Shown piece after piece: positions 18,281 to 26,724 of a DNA stretch of 64,000 nucleotides. The translations under genes and the position numbers were made by a program. The notes under the pieces are model-generated. The model saw only the letters and a program-made list of their open reading frames with translations, was not told the origin of the DNA and did not search any database. How positions within the stretch are numbered: the first letter of the stretch is position 1; each line of letters opens with the position of its first letter. This DNA is from Candidatus Woesearchaeota archaeon (lineage in GTDB: Archaea; Nanobdellota; Nanobdellia; Woesearchaeales; JAHWHD01), in contig JAHWHG010000004.1 in NCBI GenBank assembly GCA_019323515.1, positions 124,001 to 188,000 on the forward strand. The letters run 5' to 3'.

Positions 18281-19168
18281 TTATTTTATTGGTTGATACA
18301 TGTCAGCTAAAAATCCAAATAATAAGACCTGGAGACCTGTAAGGAAAAATACAATTGCAAGTATGATTGTTGGAATCCTTTGGTCAATTGCGCCTAATCC
18401 TGTGAATAGAATCGCTATTATGTATATTCCTATGATAAAACCAATGAACATCAAGAATAGGCCGATGGTTCCAAAGAATTTTATAGGGTTATAGTCACGT
18501 TGGATCCTGAAGATATTTATCCAGGCCTTTATTGCATAATCAAAAGGATTCTTGAAGAGTCTGCTATCACGTGTTGTTCTGTTCTTTATAGGGATCTCTG
18601 CAATCTTCATCTTTGCTCTTCCAGCACGGATTAGCTGCTCTTGTGTATAAGTAAATGAGTTAATCAAAGGAAGCCTTGCGACATCTTGGGTAAATGCCCT
18701 AAAGCCGGTTGTTGTGTCAGTCAGTCTTACCTTAAGCAGGCTAGAGAATACTTTTGCAAAAGCAATATTTCCTAGGTTCTTGAAGATTGAACCATGGTAC
18801 CTGCCGCGACCAAATCTGCTAGCAGTCACTAAATCATAGCCTTGTTGCACTTTTTTAACCAAAAGTGGAATGTATTTTGCAGGATATTGACCGTCTGCAT
18901 CAGTATGCACAATTATGTCTGCATTATGTTTTATGCAATTCTTCATCTCATTCTTGAAGGTCTCTGCTAGACCTAGATTCCTTGGATTAGAGTAGACAAT
19001 AGTTCCTGCCTTTTTAGCGACTTCTGCAGTCCTGTCTTTACTTCCATCATTAAGGATGAGAATCTCATAGTTGTAATCTGTTTGATTCATTACTGATTTA
19101 ATCTCTCTGATGACTCTTGGAAGTGTTTTTTCCTCATTATATGCTGGAATAGATACAATTACTTTCAT
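18281..19168 (-). CDS. GT2 glycosyltransferase with C-terminal membrane anchor (DPM-like)
   Basis: The 295-residue protein starts VIVSIPAYNEE, has NDGSKDRT at residues 40 to 47, DAD at residues 90 to 92 with the following GQYP, and two hydrophobic segments near residues 228 to 250 and 262 to 288. This layout matches polyprenyl-phosphate hexose synthases, so a lipid-linked monosaccharide donor for the GT-C enzymes is a likely product. It heads the minus-strand unit, with a TATA-like element 26 bases before its ATG. Confidence 0.87.
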   Translation of the reverse strand: MKVIVSIPAYNEEKTLPRVIREIKSVMNQTDYNYEILILNDGSKDRTAEVAKKAGTIVYSNPRNLGLAETFKNEMKNCIKHNADIIVHTDADGQYPAKYIPLLVKKVQQGYDLVTASRFGRGRYHGSIFKNLGNIAFAKVFSSLLKVRLTDTTTGFRAFTQDVARLPLINSFTYTQEQLIRAGRAKMKIAEIPIKNRTTRDSRLFKNPFDYAIKAWINIFRIQRDYNPIKFFGTIGLFLMFIGFIIGIYIIAILFTGLGAIDQRIPTIILAIVFFLTGLQVLLFGFLADMYQPIK

Positions 19169-19189
19169 ATATGAAAGGTAGGATTAAGA

Positions 19190-19199
19190 ATTTAAAAAT
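19190..19199 (-). promoter_or_regulatory. TATA box for the 19168 operon
   Basis: On the minus strand the run TTTTTAAAT is centred 26 to 27 bases upstream of the ATG at 19168, which predicts a leaderless transcript. It lies in the 147-base divergent interval shared with the 19316 operon. Confidence 0.6.
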
Positions 19200-19271
19200 G
19201 ATTGTTTGATTAAATATATCTAATGTAATATAAAGATTGAATTTTCAGTTGCTATTATAATATATGAAAAG

Positions 19272-19281
19272 ATATTTAAAC
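19272..19281 (+). promoter_or_regulatory. TATA-like element for the 19316 operon
   Basis: The run ATATTTAAAC is placed to start transcription near 19303, giving a leader of about 13 bases that holds the AGAGGG SD-like core before the GTG start at 19316. Confidence 0.5.
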
Positions 19282-19315
19282 ATTTAGAAATACTCTGCAA
19301 AAGAGAGGGTTTAAG

Positions 19316-20965
19316 GTGGATAAAAAGATAAAAAACATATATACTATAATATTTATTTTGGTGTTTATTGTTGTTTTATTTGTTAAGCCAAAATACATCT
19401 ATCAAGATAGTGTGTGGAATGATGAGACTGTCCATACATGGCAGGGTTATAATGTATTTAAGAATCCTGGATACTTATTTGGGGAGGAAGCTGCTTCTTC
19501 ATTATCATATTTACCTCAGATTCTTATGGGTTTTCTTAATATATTCTTTGATGTATTTGCAGCTGGTAGAGTCATGGCATTTTTGTTCTCTATATTTGGC
19601 GTGGTTATGATTTATTTTTTTGGAAAAGAACTTAAGAATGAGTTTGTTGGGTTAGTTGCTGCGATGCTGCTTGGATTTAATCATCTTTATTGGTTTATTG
19701 GAAGCAGGGCTTTAGTGGATGCGCCTATTGCAGCTATGATGGCTTTTTTTGGGTATTGTCTTGTGAGATATGACAAGACAAGGAGCAAGTTTTGGCTTGG
19801 GATGTTGATAGCTTCAATATTCTTAGCGTTTATCACAAAGCCTCCTGGATTGATTGCTTTACCTATAACAATAATCTATTTTGTTGTAGTTGATTTTGTT
19901 GCGCCTCTTTTTGATAAGGAGAATCATGATAAGAAGAAAGAAACAAAAGAGAGGATCTTTAAGCTTTTGAAGAGCCCGTTCCTATATATAGTGATAGTTG
20001 CGATTTATTTTATCTTAGGAGAGTATAAGTATACTCTTTTTGATATCATTATTAAGATGATAACATTCCAAGGAATGAAGTTGGAGTATTTCCAAACTTT
20101 ACCTATGATTTTTAATTGGTACGTCCTTATATTGTTTATGATTGGGGTTGTATTGACTTTCTTCTATAGGAAGAAAGATTATTTCTTATTGACAATGTGG
20201 TTTATTGCAGTGATGTGGTCGTTTTCAGTATTCAGGTTGACAATCCCAAGGTATCTTCTGCCGCTGGCGCCTGCAGTTTTTGTGATGGTTGGGCTTGTGC
20301 TTGAAGAGATATCATATTATGTAAAAGCTTTTACTGGATTCAAGCATATGGATTGGGTTTTGATTTTGTTTGTTGCATTTGTGTGCTTTAATTATTACAA
20401 CCAGGGAGTTTTGATGATTGAAGATAAAGGATATACCTATACTGGCTTCCAAGAAGCTGGTGAATGGATTAGCAGGAATGTGCCCGAGGATTCCATAATA
20501 TATGCAGGATCATTTAAACAGATAAGGACATTTTCAGGATATGAATATGAAATATATGGAGGCAATATTAGGGATCTTTATCATGATACTATAGATGAAT
20601 TTGTTGAGAGCTATACTGAAGAAGATTTTTATGAAGAAAAGCATAGAGAGACTATTGGTGAGAAACAGAAACATTTTGGAGCTCCAATATTTCTGCAGAT
20701 TGATGTTTGGGAGTATGCTGGACAGAAAGCATGGGTTTTTCCTTTAGACCAGAACAAACTTCAGGCTATTATGGATCTGGGTTTTGAGGTTAAATATGTT
20801 GTTGAGAGAGACTATCCAACATCTGAAGGTCTGAGGAGGATTCCTGTAGTATTTATACTTGAGAATGATGATTATTTGAATGATGTTGAAGAAGAAACAG
20901 AAGTGGCTGATTTTGTAGAACTTGGAGAGGAATTTATTTCTACTGATGAAAGTTCTGAGGTGTAA
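19316..20965 (+). CDS. GT39/PMT-like membrane glycosyltransferase
   Basis: The 549-residue protein has an N-terminal helix (residues 8 to 24), the acidic WNDETVHTW motif at residues 34 to 42 that fits the catalytic loop of PMT/ArnT-type GT-C enzymes, many membrane helices to about residue 365, and a soluble C-terminal domain of about 180 residues rich in acidic residues. It starts at GTG with AGAGGG eight to nine bases upstream. It leads a plus-strand operon whose next genes build an amino-sugar nucleotide, so it may transfer that sugar from a lipid carrier. The donor is inferred, not shown. Confidence 0.78.
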   Translation: MDKKIKNIYTIIFILVFIVVLFVKPKYIYQDSVWNDETVHTWQGYNVFKNPGYLFGEEAASSLSYLPQILMGFLNIFFDVFAAGRVMAFLFSIFGVVMIYFFGKELKNEFVGLVAAMLLGFNHLYWFIGSRALVDAPIAAMMAFFGYCLVRYDKTRSKFWLGMLIASIFLAFITKPPGLIALPITIIYFVVVDFVAPLFDKENHDKKKETKERIFKLLKSPFLYIVIVAIYFILGEYKYTLFDIIIKMITFQGMKLEYFQTLPMIFNWYVLILFMIGVVLTFFYRKKDYFLLTMWFIAVMWSFSVFRLTIPRYLLPLAPAVFVMVGLVLEEISYYVKAFTGFKHMDWVLILFVAFVCFNYYNQGVLMIEDKGYTYTGFQEAGEWISRNVPEDSIIYAGSFKQIRTFSGYEYEIYGGNIRDLYHDTIDEFVESYTEEDFYEEKHRETIGEKQKHFGAPIFLQIDVWEYAGQKAWVFPLDQNKLQAIMDLGFEVKYVVERDYPTSEGLRRIPVVFILENDDYLNDVEEETEVADFVELGEEFISTDESSEV

Positions 20966-20967
20966 AA

Positions 20968-22044
20968 ATGTTTAATGATAAAGTTATTTTGATTAGTGGA
21001 GGAACAGGTTCATGGGGTAATGAACTTACAAAGCAGCTTCTTGAGAAGTATAACCCAAGGGAAATCAGGATTTATAGCAGAGGAGAACTCAAGCAGGTTG
21101 AGATGAAGAGGAAGTTTGAGCATAATCCTAAACTAAGATTCATTATTGGAGATGTAAGAGATAAGCAGAGGTTGAACTTTGCATTAGCAGGTGTTGATTA
21201 TGTTTTCCATCTTGCTGCACTTAAGCATGTTCCAGTTTGTGAGGAACATCCTTGGGAGACTGTGATGACTAATGTTATAGGAACACAGAACCTGATTGAG
21301 GCTGCGATTGCAAACAAGGTTGAGAAGTTTATTGATGTATCTACAGATAAGGCTGTTGATCCTCTGAATTTGTATGGTGTATCAAAGGCTTGTGGAGAGA
21401 AGCTAACAATTGCTGCTAACAATGCCTGTACATCGACTAGATTTGTGTGTGTGCGTGGTGGTAATGTAATAGGTACTAATGGGAGTGTGATTCCATTATT
21501 TGTGAAGCAGATAAAGACCAATAATAGGATTACACTTACTGATAAGAGGATGACAAGGTTCTTTATCTCTCTTGAAGAGGCTATTGGACTTTTGTTTAGA
21601 GCAGCAGAGAAATCAGTGGGTGGAGAAGTCTTTGTGATGAAGATGCCTGCGATGAAGATGACAGACTTAGCTGGTACTATGATAGAAGAGCTAGGGAATG
21701 AAGCAACAGAGACTGCAGAGATAGGTATAAGGCCAGGTGAGAAGATACATGAGGTTTTAGTGTCTAAGTATGAAGCAAGCAGGGTTGTTGAAGATGATAA
21801 TTACTTCATAATCCTGCCGATGATTGATATACCTAGGACGCATGCGCATTACAAAGATAGAATCAAAGCAGAGATTAATGAGTATACTTCTGAGAATACA
21901 GGGTTTATGGACAGAGAGCTGATTAAACAAGTATTAAGGAATTTAGGCTGGTTAGAGAAAGAAGTTAAGCATGACATGGGAAGATTGAATAATGTTGACC
22001 CAGAAGGAATGAAGAAACTGTATGATAAGGACAAATGGGCATGA
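20968..22044 (+). CDS. capE: CapE/FlaA1-family UDP-GlcNAc 4,6-dehydratase
   Basis: The 358-residue extended SDR protein has GGTGSWG at residues 11 to 17, RGELKQ about residue 38, AALKHVPVCEEHP at residues 83 to 95 and STDKAVDPLNLYGVSK at residues 125 to 140, including the Y136-x3-K140 pair. These segments are hallmarks of CapE/WbjB-type UDP-N-acetylglucosamine dehydratases that also invert C5, and less so of PseB. In bacterial FucNAc pathways CapE is followed by CapF, a reductase fused to a cupin; here separate reductase and cupin genes follow. The symbol is used by homology. Confidence 0.85.
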   Translation: MFNDKVILISGGTGSWGNELTKQLLEKYNPREIRIYSRGELKQVEMKRKFEHNPKLRFIIGDVRDKQRLNFALAGVDYVFHLAALKHVPVCEEHPWETVMTNVIGTQNLIEAAIANKVEKFIDVSTDKAVDPLNLYGVSKACGEKLTIAANNACTSTRFVCVRGGNVIGTNGSVIPLFVKQIKTNNRITLTDKRMTRFFISLEEAIGLLFRAAEKSVGGEVFVMKMPAMKMTDLAGTMIEELGNEATETAEIGIRPGEKIHEVLVSKYEASRVVEDDNYFIILPMIDIPRTHAHYKDRIKAEINEYTSENTGFMDRELIKQVLRNLGWLEKEVKHDMGRLNNVDPEGMKKLYDKDKWA

Positions 22045-22919
22045 GAATTCTTGTGACAGGAGGATCTGGATTATTAGGAAATGCGATAGTTAAAGAAGCT
22101 ATTGGTAAACATGAGGTTTTTGCAACCTATAATTCACATCCTGTTTCAATCGATGGTTGCGAGTTTGTGAAGGTTGATCTTATTGATAAGCAAGAGGCTT
22201 TACGGATAGTACAAGAGATTAAACCAGATGTTGTAATACATACAGTTGCATTGACTAACCTTGATTTTGCTGAAGAGAATCCAGGAGTTGCTTATGATGT
22301 GAATGTTAAGACAACTGAGAATATGTGTGAAGCTTGTAAAAGTATAGGGGCTAAGGTAGTTTATATTTCAACAGATTATGTTTTTGATGGTAATAGGGGG
22401 AATTATTCTGAAGAGGATAATCCGAATCCAGAAAGTGTGTATGCCAAGACTAAGCTTCAGGGAGAGGAAGTTGTGATTAATTCTGGTGTCAAATATCTTA
22501 TTCCAAGGACCACAATCTATGGTTGGAACATACAGGAGAAGATATGTTTTCCTGAGCTTGTGATAAAAAAGCTTAGTGCTGGGGAGGAGATGACATTGTT
22601 TATAGACCAATATAACACACCTATTCTTACAAATAATCTTGCAAGAGTTTTGTTTGAGTTGATTGAAAAGAAGATTAATGGGATATTGCATGTTGCTGGG
22701 AGTGAGAGGATATCACGGTTTGACTTTGGAGTTAAGATTGCTGAGGTGTTTGGTCTTGATAAAGGAATGATAAAACCTATATCTATTAAGGATTTTAACT
22801 TTAAAGCTAAGAGGCCGCTTGATTGTTCTCTTAACACAATGAGATGTAGAAGTTTACTGGTGGAGAATGAATTATTGAATGCTGAAGATGGATTAAGGGT
22901 AATGAAGGATTTAAGATGA
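22041..22919 (+). CDS. RmlD-like NAD(P)-dependent sugar reductase
   Basis: The 292-residue protein has GGSGLLG at residues 7 to 13, STDYVFDG at residues 110 to 117 and the Y134-x3-K138 catalytic pair, as in dTDP-4-dehydrorhamnose reductase. The ATG at 22041 overlaps the capE stop as ATGA, so I prefer it to the ATG two codons upstream. Given its position it probably reduces a UDP-4-keto-6-deoxy-amino sugar, the job of the N-terminal half of CapF, but it could also serve the dTDP branch at 52438-54753, which has no adjacent RmlD. Confidence 0.83.
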   Translation: MRILVTGGSGLLGNAIVKEAIGKHEVFATYNSHPVSIDGCEFVKVDLIDKQEALRIVQEIKPDVVIHTVALTNLDFAEENPGVAYDVNVKTTENMCEACKSIGAKVVYISTDYVFDGNRGNYSEEDNPNPESVYAKTKLQGEEVVINSGVKYLIPRTTIYGWNIQEKICFPELVIKKLSAGEEMTLFIDQYNTPILTNNLARVLFELIEKKINGILHVAGSERISRFDFGVKIAEVFGLDKGMIKPISIKDFNFKAKRPLDCSLNTMRCRSLLVENELLNAEDGLRVMKDLR

Positions 22920-23704
22920 AGATAACTATATTTTTTGATTTTGAAGGATGGAGCGAGAATAATTTTAGGCAGGGTTATGATATTGAAAATGTGGTAAGAG
23001 GTTTGAATAAGGTATTAGGTGAGAATAATGCTAGAGCTGTTTTTAATACTACTGGATTAGTTATTGAAAAGTATCCTGAATTGGTCAAGGAGTTACATGA
23101 TTCTGGGCATGAGATAGCTGTACATGGATATTCACATGAGAACTTTGTGCAGTGCAGTGATGATGAATTAAGTATAAGGCTTGGAAGGACTGAGCAGTTG
23201 ATAAAGGAAGTGACTGGTTCTAAGCCAGAAGGGATAAGATGTCCATGGCTTTATCATGATGAGAGAATCTATAAGATTTTAAAGAATCGAGGATATAGGT
23301 GGGTGAGCAATAAAAGAAGGCCTTATACTGAATTATTTGATAAACCTAGTTTTTTTCTTAAAGGAGGGAGTAAGTTAATGGCTAAATGTTTTGTAAGAGT
23401 AAAGAATTTAAGATTTAAGGAAAGGCCGTATATGAATAAAGATGGATTGATTGAAATTCCTTTAGTTAGTCCTATGGATGGAGAGATTTTTGATAATATT
23501 GATCCAGGACAGGACAGTAATGAGGAGCATGTTAAGTTGGCATTTGAGATTTGGAGGAAGTTTTTGGATAGCGGTAAGGAGCATATGAACCTTAATTTCC
23601 ATGATTGGATAATTGGAACAGCGAATAGGATTGAGATTTTCAAGAGGGTTGTTGAATATGCTGCAACAAAAGGTGAGTTTGTGCTTGCAAAAGATCTGAG
23701 GTGA
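22916..23704 (+). CDS. polysaccharide deacetylase (NodB-like)
   Basis: The 262-residue protein shows the NodB motifs: FFDFEGW at residues 6 to 12 with the metal and base acids, HGYSHENF with histidines 70 and 74, and IRCPWLYH about residue 107 with R108, P110 and W111. The motif-1 form (DFEG) resembles the DUF3473-type deacetylases of exopolysaccharide loci. There is no signal peptide, so it probably removes N-acetyl groups from a cytoplasmic sugar or lipid-linked intermediate. It overlaps its upstream neighbour as ATGA and sits between the reductase and cupin genes of the proposed amino-sugar pathway. Confidence 0.86.
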   Translation: MKITIFFDFEGWSENNFRQGYDIENVVRGLNKVLGENNARAVFNTTGLVIEKYPELVKELHDSGHEIAVHGYSHENFVQCSDDELSIRLGRTEQLIKEVTGSKPEGIRCPWLYHDERIYKILKNRGYRWVSNKRRPYTELFDKPSFFLKGGSKLMAKCFVRVKNLRFKERPYMNKDGLIEIPLVSPMDGEIFDNIDPGQDSNEEHVKLAFEIWRKFLDSGKEHMNLNFHDWIIGTANRIEIFKRVVEYAATKGEFVLAKDLR

Positions 23705-23709
23705 TTTAA

Positions 23710-24114
23710 ATGCGAGGTATTGATGTTAAAGAACTTGATAAGAAAGTTGATGAGAGAGGATGGCTAGTTGAGGTTTTAAGAAATGAATGGTTGGACAAGA
23801 AAGAAATGGGTCAATTCTTTATCACGACTGCTAAACAAAAAGGTGTAATAAAAGGAAATCATTATCACACATTCAAGAATGAGTGGTTCTGTGTTATTAA
23901 AGGGATTGGGAATCTAGTGCTTGTTGATAATGAAAGTGGGGAGAGAGAAGAGATAATAATGTCTGAAGAAAAGCCTTTGCTTGTCAAGATTTCACCAGGC
24001 ATTACGCATGCAATACAGAACATAGGAGAGGGAGAGATGTTTTTATTGGCGTATACTGACTATGTGTTTGATAAGGAGAATCCTGATACGTTCAGGAAGG
24101 TTGTCCTGGAATAA
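23710..24114 (+). CDS. cupin sugar epimerase resembling the CapF C-terminal domain
   Basis: The 134-residue single cupin has DERGWLVEV at residues 14 to 22, GVIKGNHYH at residues 45 to 53 with histidines 51 and 53, and SPGITHAIQN about residue 97. The pattern fits the C-terminal cupin of CapF, which epimerises C3 of the UDP-keto-amino sugar made by CapE, and also WxcM-like isomerases. As a free-standing protein next to capE and a reductase it suggests a split CapF. Its last 23 bases overlap the convergent GT4 gene. Confidence 0.75.
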   Translation: MRGIDVKELDKKVDERGWLVEVLRNEWLDKKEMGQFFITTAKQKGVIKGNHYHTFKNEWFCVIKGIGNLVLVDNESGEREEIIMSEEKPLLVKISPGITHAIQNIGEGEMFLLAYTDYVFDKENPDTFRKVVLE

Positions 24115-25189
24115 GTTCTTCGAGAATGTTTTTTACTATTTTTCCAATGTGTTTTCTTGTGTAATTGTCCATCATAAGATTATAGGAGTTCTCTGCGATA
24201 GTGTTTCTTAGGCTAGGGTTATTCTTTAGTAGGAGAATTGAATCCTTAAGTGATTTTGCACTTGAAAGGTCACATAATACAACATTTTCAAGGTTTGTGA
24301 ATACCTCTTTTATACCGAGACAATCTGCTGTAATGAATGGTTTTTTCATTGCAACGATTTCATAGGCTTTGTTTGGGACTACTCTGCAGACTTTAGCAAT
24401 TGAACCATCAAATAATCCAAGACAGATGTCAGAGTCTGCAATTAGTTCTGGAATCTGTTGATATGGTACTAGTCCGAGGAACTTTACGTTATTGTTTTGG
24501 ATAGTTTTTGAGTAATTTATGACTTCATCATAAAGCTGGCCTTTGCCAGCTACTAAGAATTTTATGTCAGGGTGTTGTTCTAACATCTTTGCTGTGTCAA
24601 GGATTATTTTAAGGCCATGACCTGGTATGAAAGTTCCGTGGAATAAGATAACTAAATCATTGTCGTTTCTTGAGCTTGTCCTAGGGTAAAAAAGCTTGTC
24701 ATTCACACCTACAAAAACGCGCCTGAACAAATTTCTATTGAGTTTAAATTCGTTAACAAAGTAATTAATATGTTGGATAGTGTCCAGAAGGACGCAGTCA
24801 GCTAGCTTACAGGAGTACTTGTCAGCGAGCCAGTACATAAGGGATTTCAATGTCTTTGGTTTCACAAGTTTTCTGCTTTCAACAACAGTGTTATAGCCTG
24901 AGATGAATACATCATAGATTAAGGGCTTTTTGTATAGCTTTGAGAGAAGCCAGGCTAAAGGCATCTCTGTTATCCCTGGATGTGCGACATAGATTGCGTT
25001 GATCTTGGATTTATCCAGTTTTAGGAATTGTTTGATGAGTCTGTACTGTCTGAGTAGGATATTTGAGCGATTGTTGCATTCGATTATGTTTATATCGTTG
25101 AGTTGAAGGCCTTCCAGTATGTTAATATTTCTTCCATATTCAGGGTCATATCCACCGAATGCACAGATTGTTAATTTATTTTGTTCCAT
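24092..25189 (-). CDS. GT4 glycosyltransferase
   Basis: The 365-residue GT-B protein begins LTICAFGGYDPEYGRN. The C-terminal half has LFHGTFIPGHGLKIILD about residue 192, FLVAGKGQLYDEV about residue 220 and VPNKAYEIVAMKKPFITAD near residue 281, the donor-binding segment of GT4 enzymes. The usual E-x7-E is relaxed (the first acid is not obvious), so donor specificity may differ from typical family members. It directly follows the Wzx-like flippase gene. Confidence 0.82.
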   Translation of the reverse strand: MEQNKLTICAFGGYDPEYGRNINILEGLQLNDINIIECNNRSNILLRQYRLIKQFLKLDKSKINAIYVAHPGITEMPLAWLLSKLYKKPLIYDVFISGYNTVVESRKLVKPKTLKSLMYWLADKYSCKLADCVLLDTIQHINYFVNEFKLNRNLFRRVFVGVNDKLFYPRTSSRNDNDLVILFHGTFIPGHGLKIILDTAKMLEQHPDIKFLVAGKGQLYDEVINYSKTIQNNNVKFLGLVPYQQIPELIADSDICLGLFDGSIAKVCRVVPNKAYEIVAMKKPFITADCLGIKEVFTNLENVVLCDLSSAKSLKDSILLLKNNPSLRNTIAENSYNLMMDNYTRKHIGKIVKNILEELIPGQPS

Positions 25190-25190
25190 T

Positions 25191-26618
25191 TTATGCTTTA
25201 CCTAAGATTTGGAGTAGGATATTTAAGTCTTTTTTGTCAAAAGTCCTCAAAAGGAGTAACGATATGAAGTAGATTGATGCTGCTATCAAGACTAAAGGTA
25301 TAAGATGAAGTTCAAAAGCGTAGTGGATGAAAAGTCCCATGATAAATGATGAAAGAGAGATTTTAAACAACATCTTAAAGAGTTTTATTCTGTAGAAGTA
25401 TTTAGAGACAAAATAATAACTTAATGAAATCACCACGAATTCACTGATTACTGTTGCAATTGCTGCACCATGATGTGCATATTCTGGGATTAGTAGGAGA
25501 TTAAGTAAAATGTTTATTATGACTGTGATTGAAGCGTTTATTACGAGAGTGTTTTGTTTGTTGATAGACATAAGCACATAGTTTGTCGGTCTTAAGATGA
25601 ACATAAATATTATACTCCAGATAAGTATTTGGAGTGCAAGGACTGATTCAGCGAACTGCTGTTTATAGATAAAGAGGATAAATCTTTGTGCAAGCAAAGT
25701 AGTGCCAACCGCTATAGGTATTGAGAGCATGATTAGGTATTTGAAGGATTTTTTGTACAGAACTCTTAATGAAGCGATTGAAGATTGAGTGAACCTACTC
25801 ATTGCTGGAAAAAGTACAGTTCCAAAGATTATTGGTATGAATAAAAGAGCGTCTATTAACTGATAGGATGCATTGTACCAACCTACGACTGAATCTCCAA
25901 TCATATAAGAGAGCATTACAGTGTCAATCTTTGAGTAGATGTAAAATAATACAAAAGACAAGCCGAGCGGAAGAGAGAGTTTGAGTAGGTTTTTCCAGAT
26001 TGAGAGGTCGAATTTGAATCTGAATTTTATTATTTTTGTCTTTAGGAAGATTGTGCTTATTAGGAGATTGATTATTGATTCTATTAAGTAAACTGAACAT
26101 AATATTATTAGACCAAATCCGTTGAATAAGATGTAGAGAGCAATTATGAATAGTGTTGTTTTGCCTATTATGTTTGTAAGAGCATCATACTGCATCTCTT
26201 CAAAAGCTCTGAATGTTGAACGAAAAATCTCCGCAAATGAATTGATAATTACTGAGAGGCCTACTATGTATACTGCAAGTTTAATATCAGAAGGGTATTT
26301 CATTAAGTTGATTGTTATCAGGATTAGGGCATAGATTATGATTGAAGAGAATATCTTTATCCAGAGTACATTATTGAGGTATTTCTGGGCAATATCCTTA
26401 TTCTTGGCAATCTCCCTCACAACAAGAACACTTAAGCCAAGGTCTGCAAGTATTGAAAAGATAAATGTGAATGCAAAGGCAAATGAGAATTTACCAAACT
26501 CAGACGGACCCAAGAAGCGGGCTATATAAATAGCTAATATAAAAAGCAGAACCTTTGTGATAATATCACCTGCTGTCAAAAATAATGTGTTTTTTGCAAT
26601 CTTTCTGACTTCACTCAT
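25191..26618 (-). CDS. Wzx-like lipid-linked oligosaccharide flippase
   Basis: The 475-residue protein is highly hydrophobic, with about twelve to fourteen predicted membrane helices. The N-terminal segment KNTLFLTAGDIITKVLLF followed by ARFLGPSEFGKFSFA is typical of the polysaccharide biosynthesis (RfbX/Wzx) branch of the MOP exporter superfamily. It would move a completed lipid-linked glycan unit across the membrane. It is the only clear Wzx-type protein in the window, so several of the glycosyltransferases probably converge on it. It heads a short minus-strand unit with its own TATA box. Confidence 0.9.
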   Translation of the reverse strand: MSEVRKIAKNTLFLTAGDIITKVLLFILAIYIARFLGPSEFGKFSFAFAFTFIFSILADLGLSVLVVREIAKNKDIAQKYLNNVLWIKIFSSIIIYALILITINLMKYPSDIKLAVYIVGLSVIINSFAEIFRSTFRAFEEMQYDALTNIIGKTTLFIIALYILFNGFGLIILCSVYLIESIINLLISTIFLKTKIIKFRFKFDLSIWKNLLKLSLPLGLSFVLFYIYSKIDTVMLSYMIGDSVVGWYNASYQLIDALLFIPIIFGTVLFPAMSRFTQSSIASLRVLYKKSFKYLIMLSIPIAVGTTLLAQRFILFIYKQQFAESVLALQILIWSIIFMFILRPTNYVLMSINKQNTLVINASITVIINILLNLLLIPEYAHHGAAIATVISEFVVISLSYYFVSKYFYRIKLFKMLFKISLSSFIMGLFIHYAFELHLIPLVLIAASIYFISLLLLRTFDKKDLNILLQILGKA

Positions 26619-26640
26619 TTATAAACCAGATTAGATGTTC

Positions 26641-26650
26641 TTTTTTAAAC
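26641..26650 (-). promoter_or_regulatory. TATA box for the flippase operon
   Basis: On the minus strand the run GTTTAAAAAA is centred 26 to 27 bases upstream of the ATG at 26618, fitting a leaderless transcript. A second A/T-rich motif immediately before the ATG is too close to be the TATA box. Confidence 0.55.
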
Positions 26651-26692
26651 GTTTTTGTGTTGTTATTTATCTATATTCGAGGAACACAAAAC

Positions 26693-26702
26693 ATTTATAA
26701 AT
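26693..26702 (+). promoter_or_regulatory. TATA box for the 26725 operon
   Basis: The run ATTTATAAAT is centred 27 bases before the ATG at 26725, predicting transcription from the A of the start codon. This supports ATG 26725 over the in-frame GTG at 26710. Confidence 0.65.
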
Positions 26703-26724
26703 AAAATGAGTGGTTGGTTTTAAA

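Noticed and set aside
22368..22837. Two overlapping minus-strand open frames of 106 and 107 codons
   Set aside because: Both are opposite the RmlD-like gene and lack motifs; the plus-strand frame has all SDR motifs.
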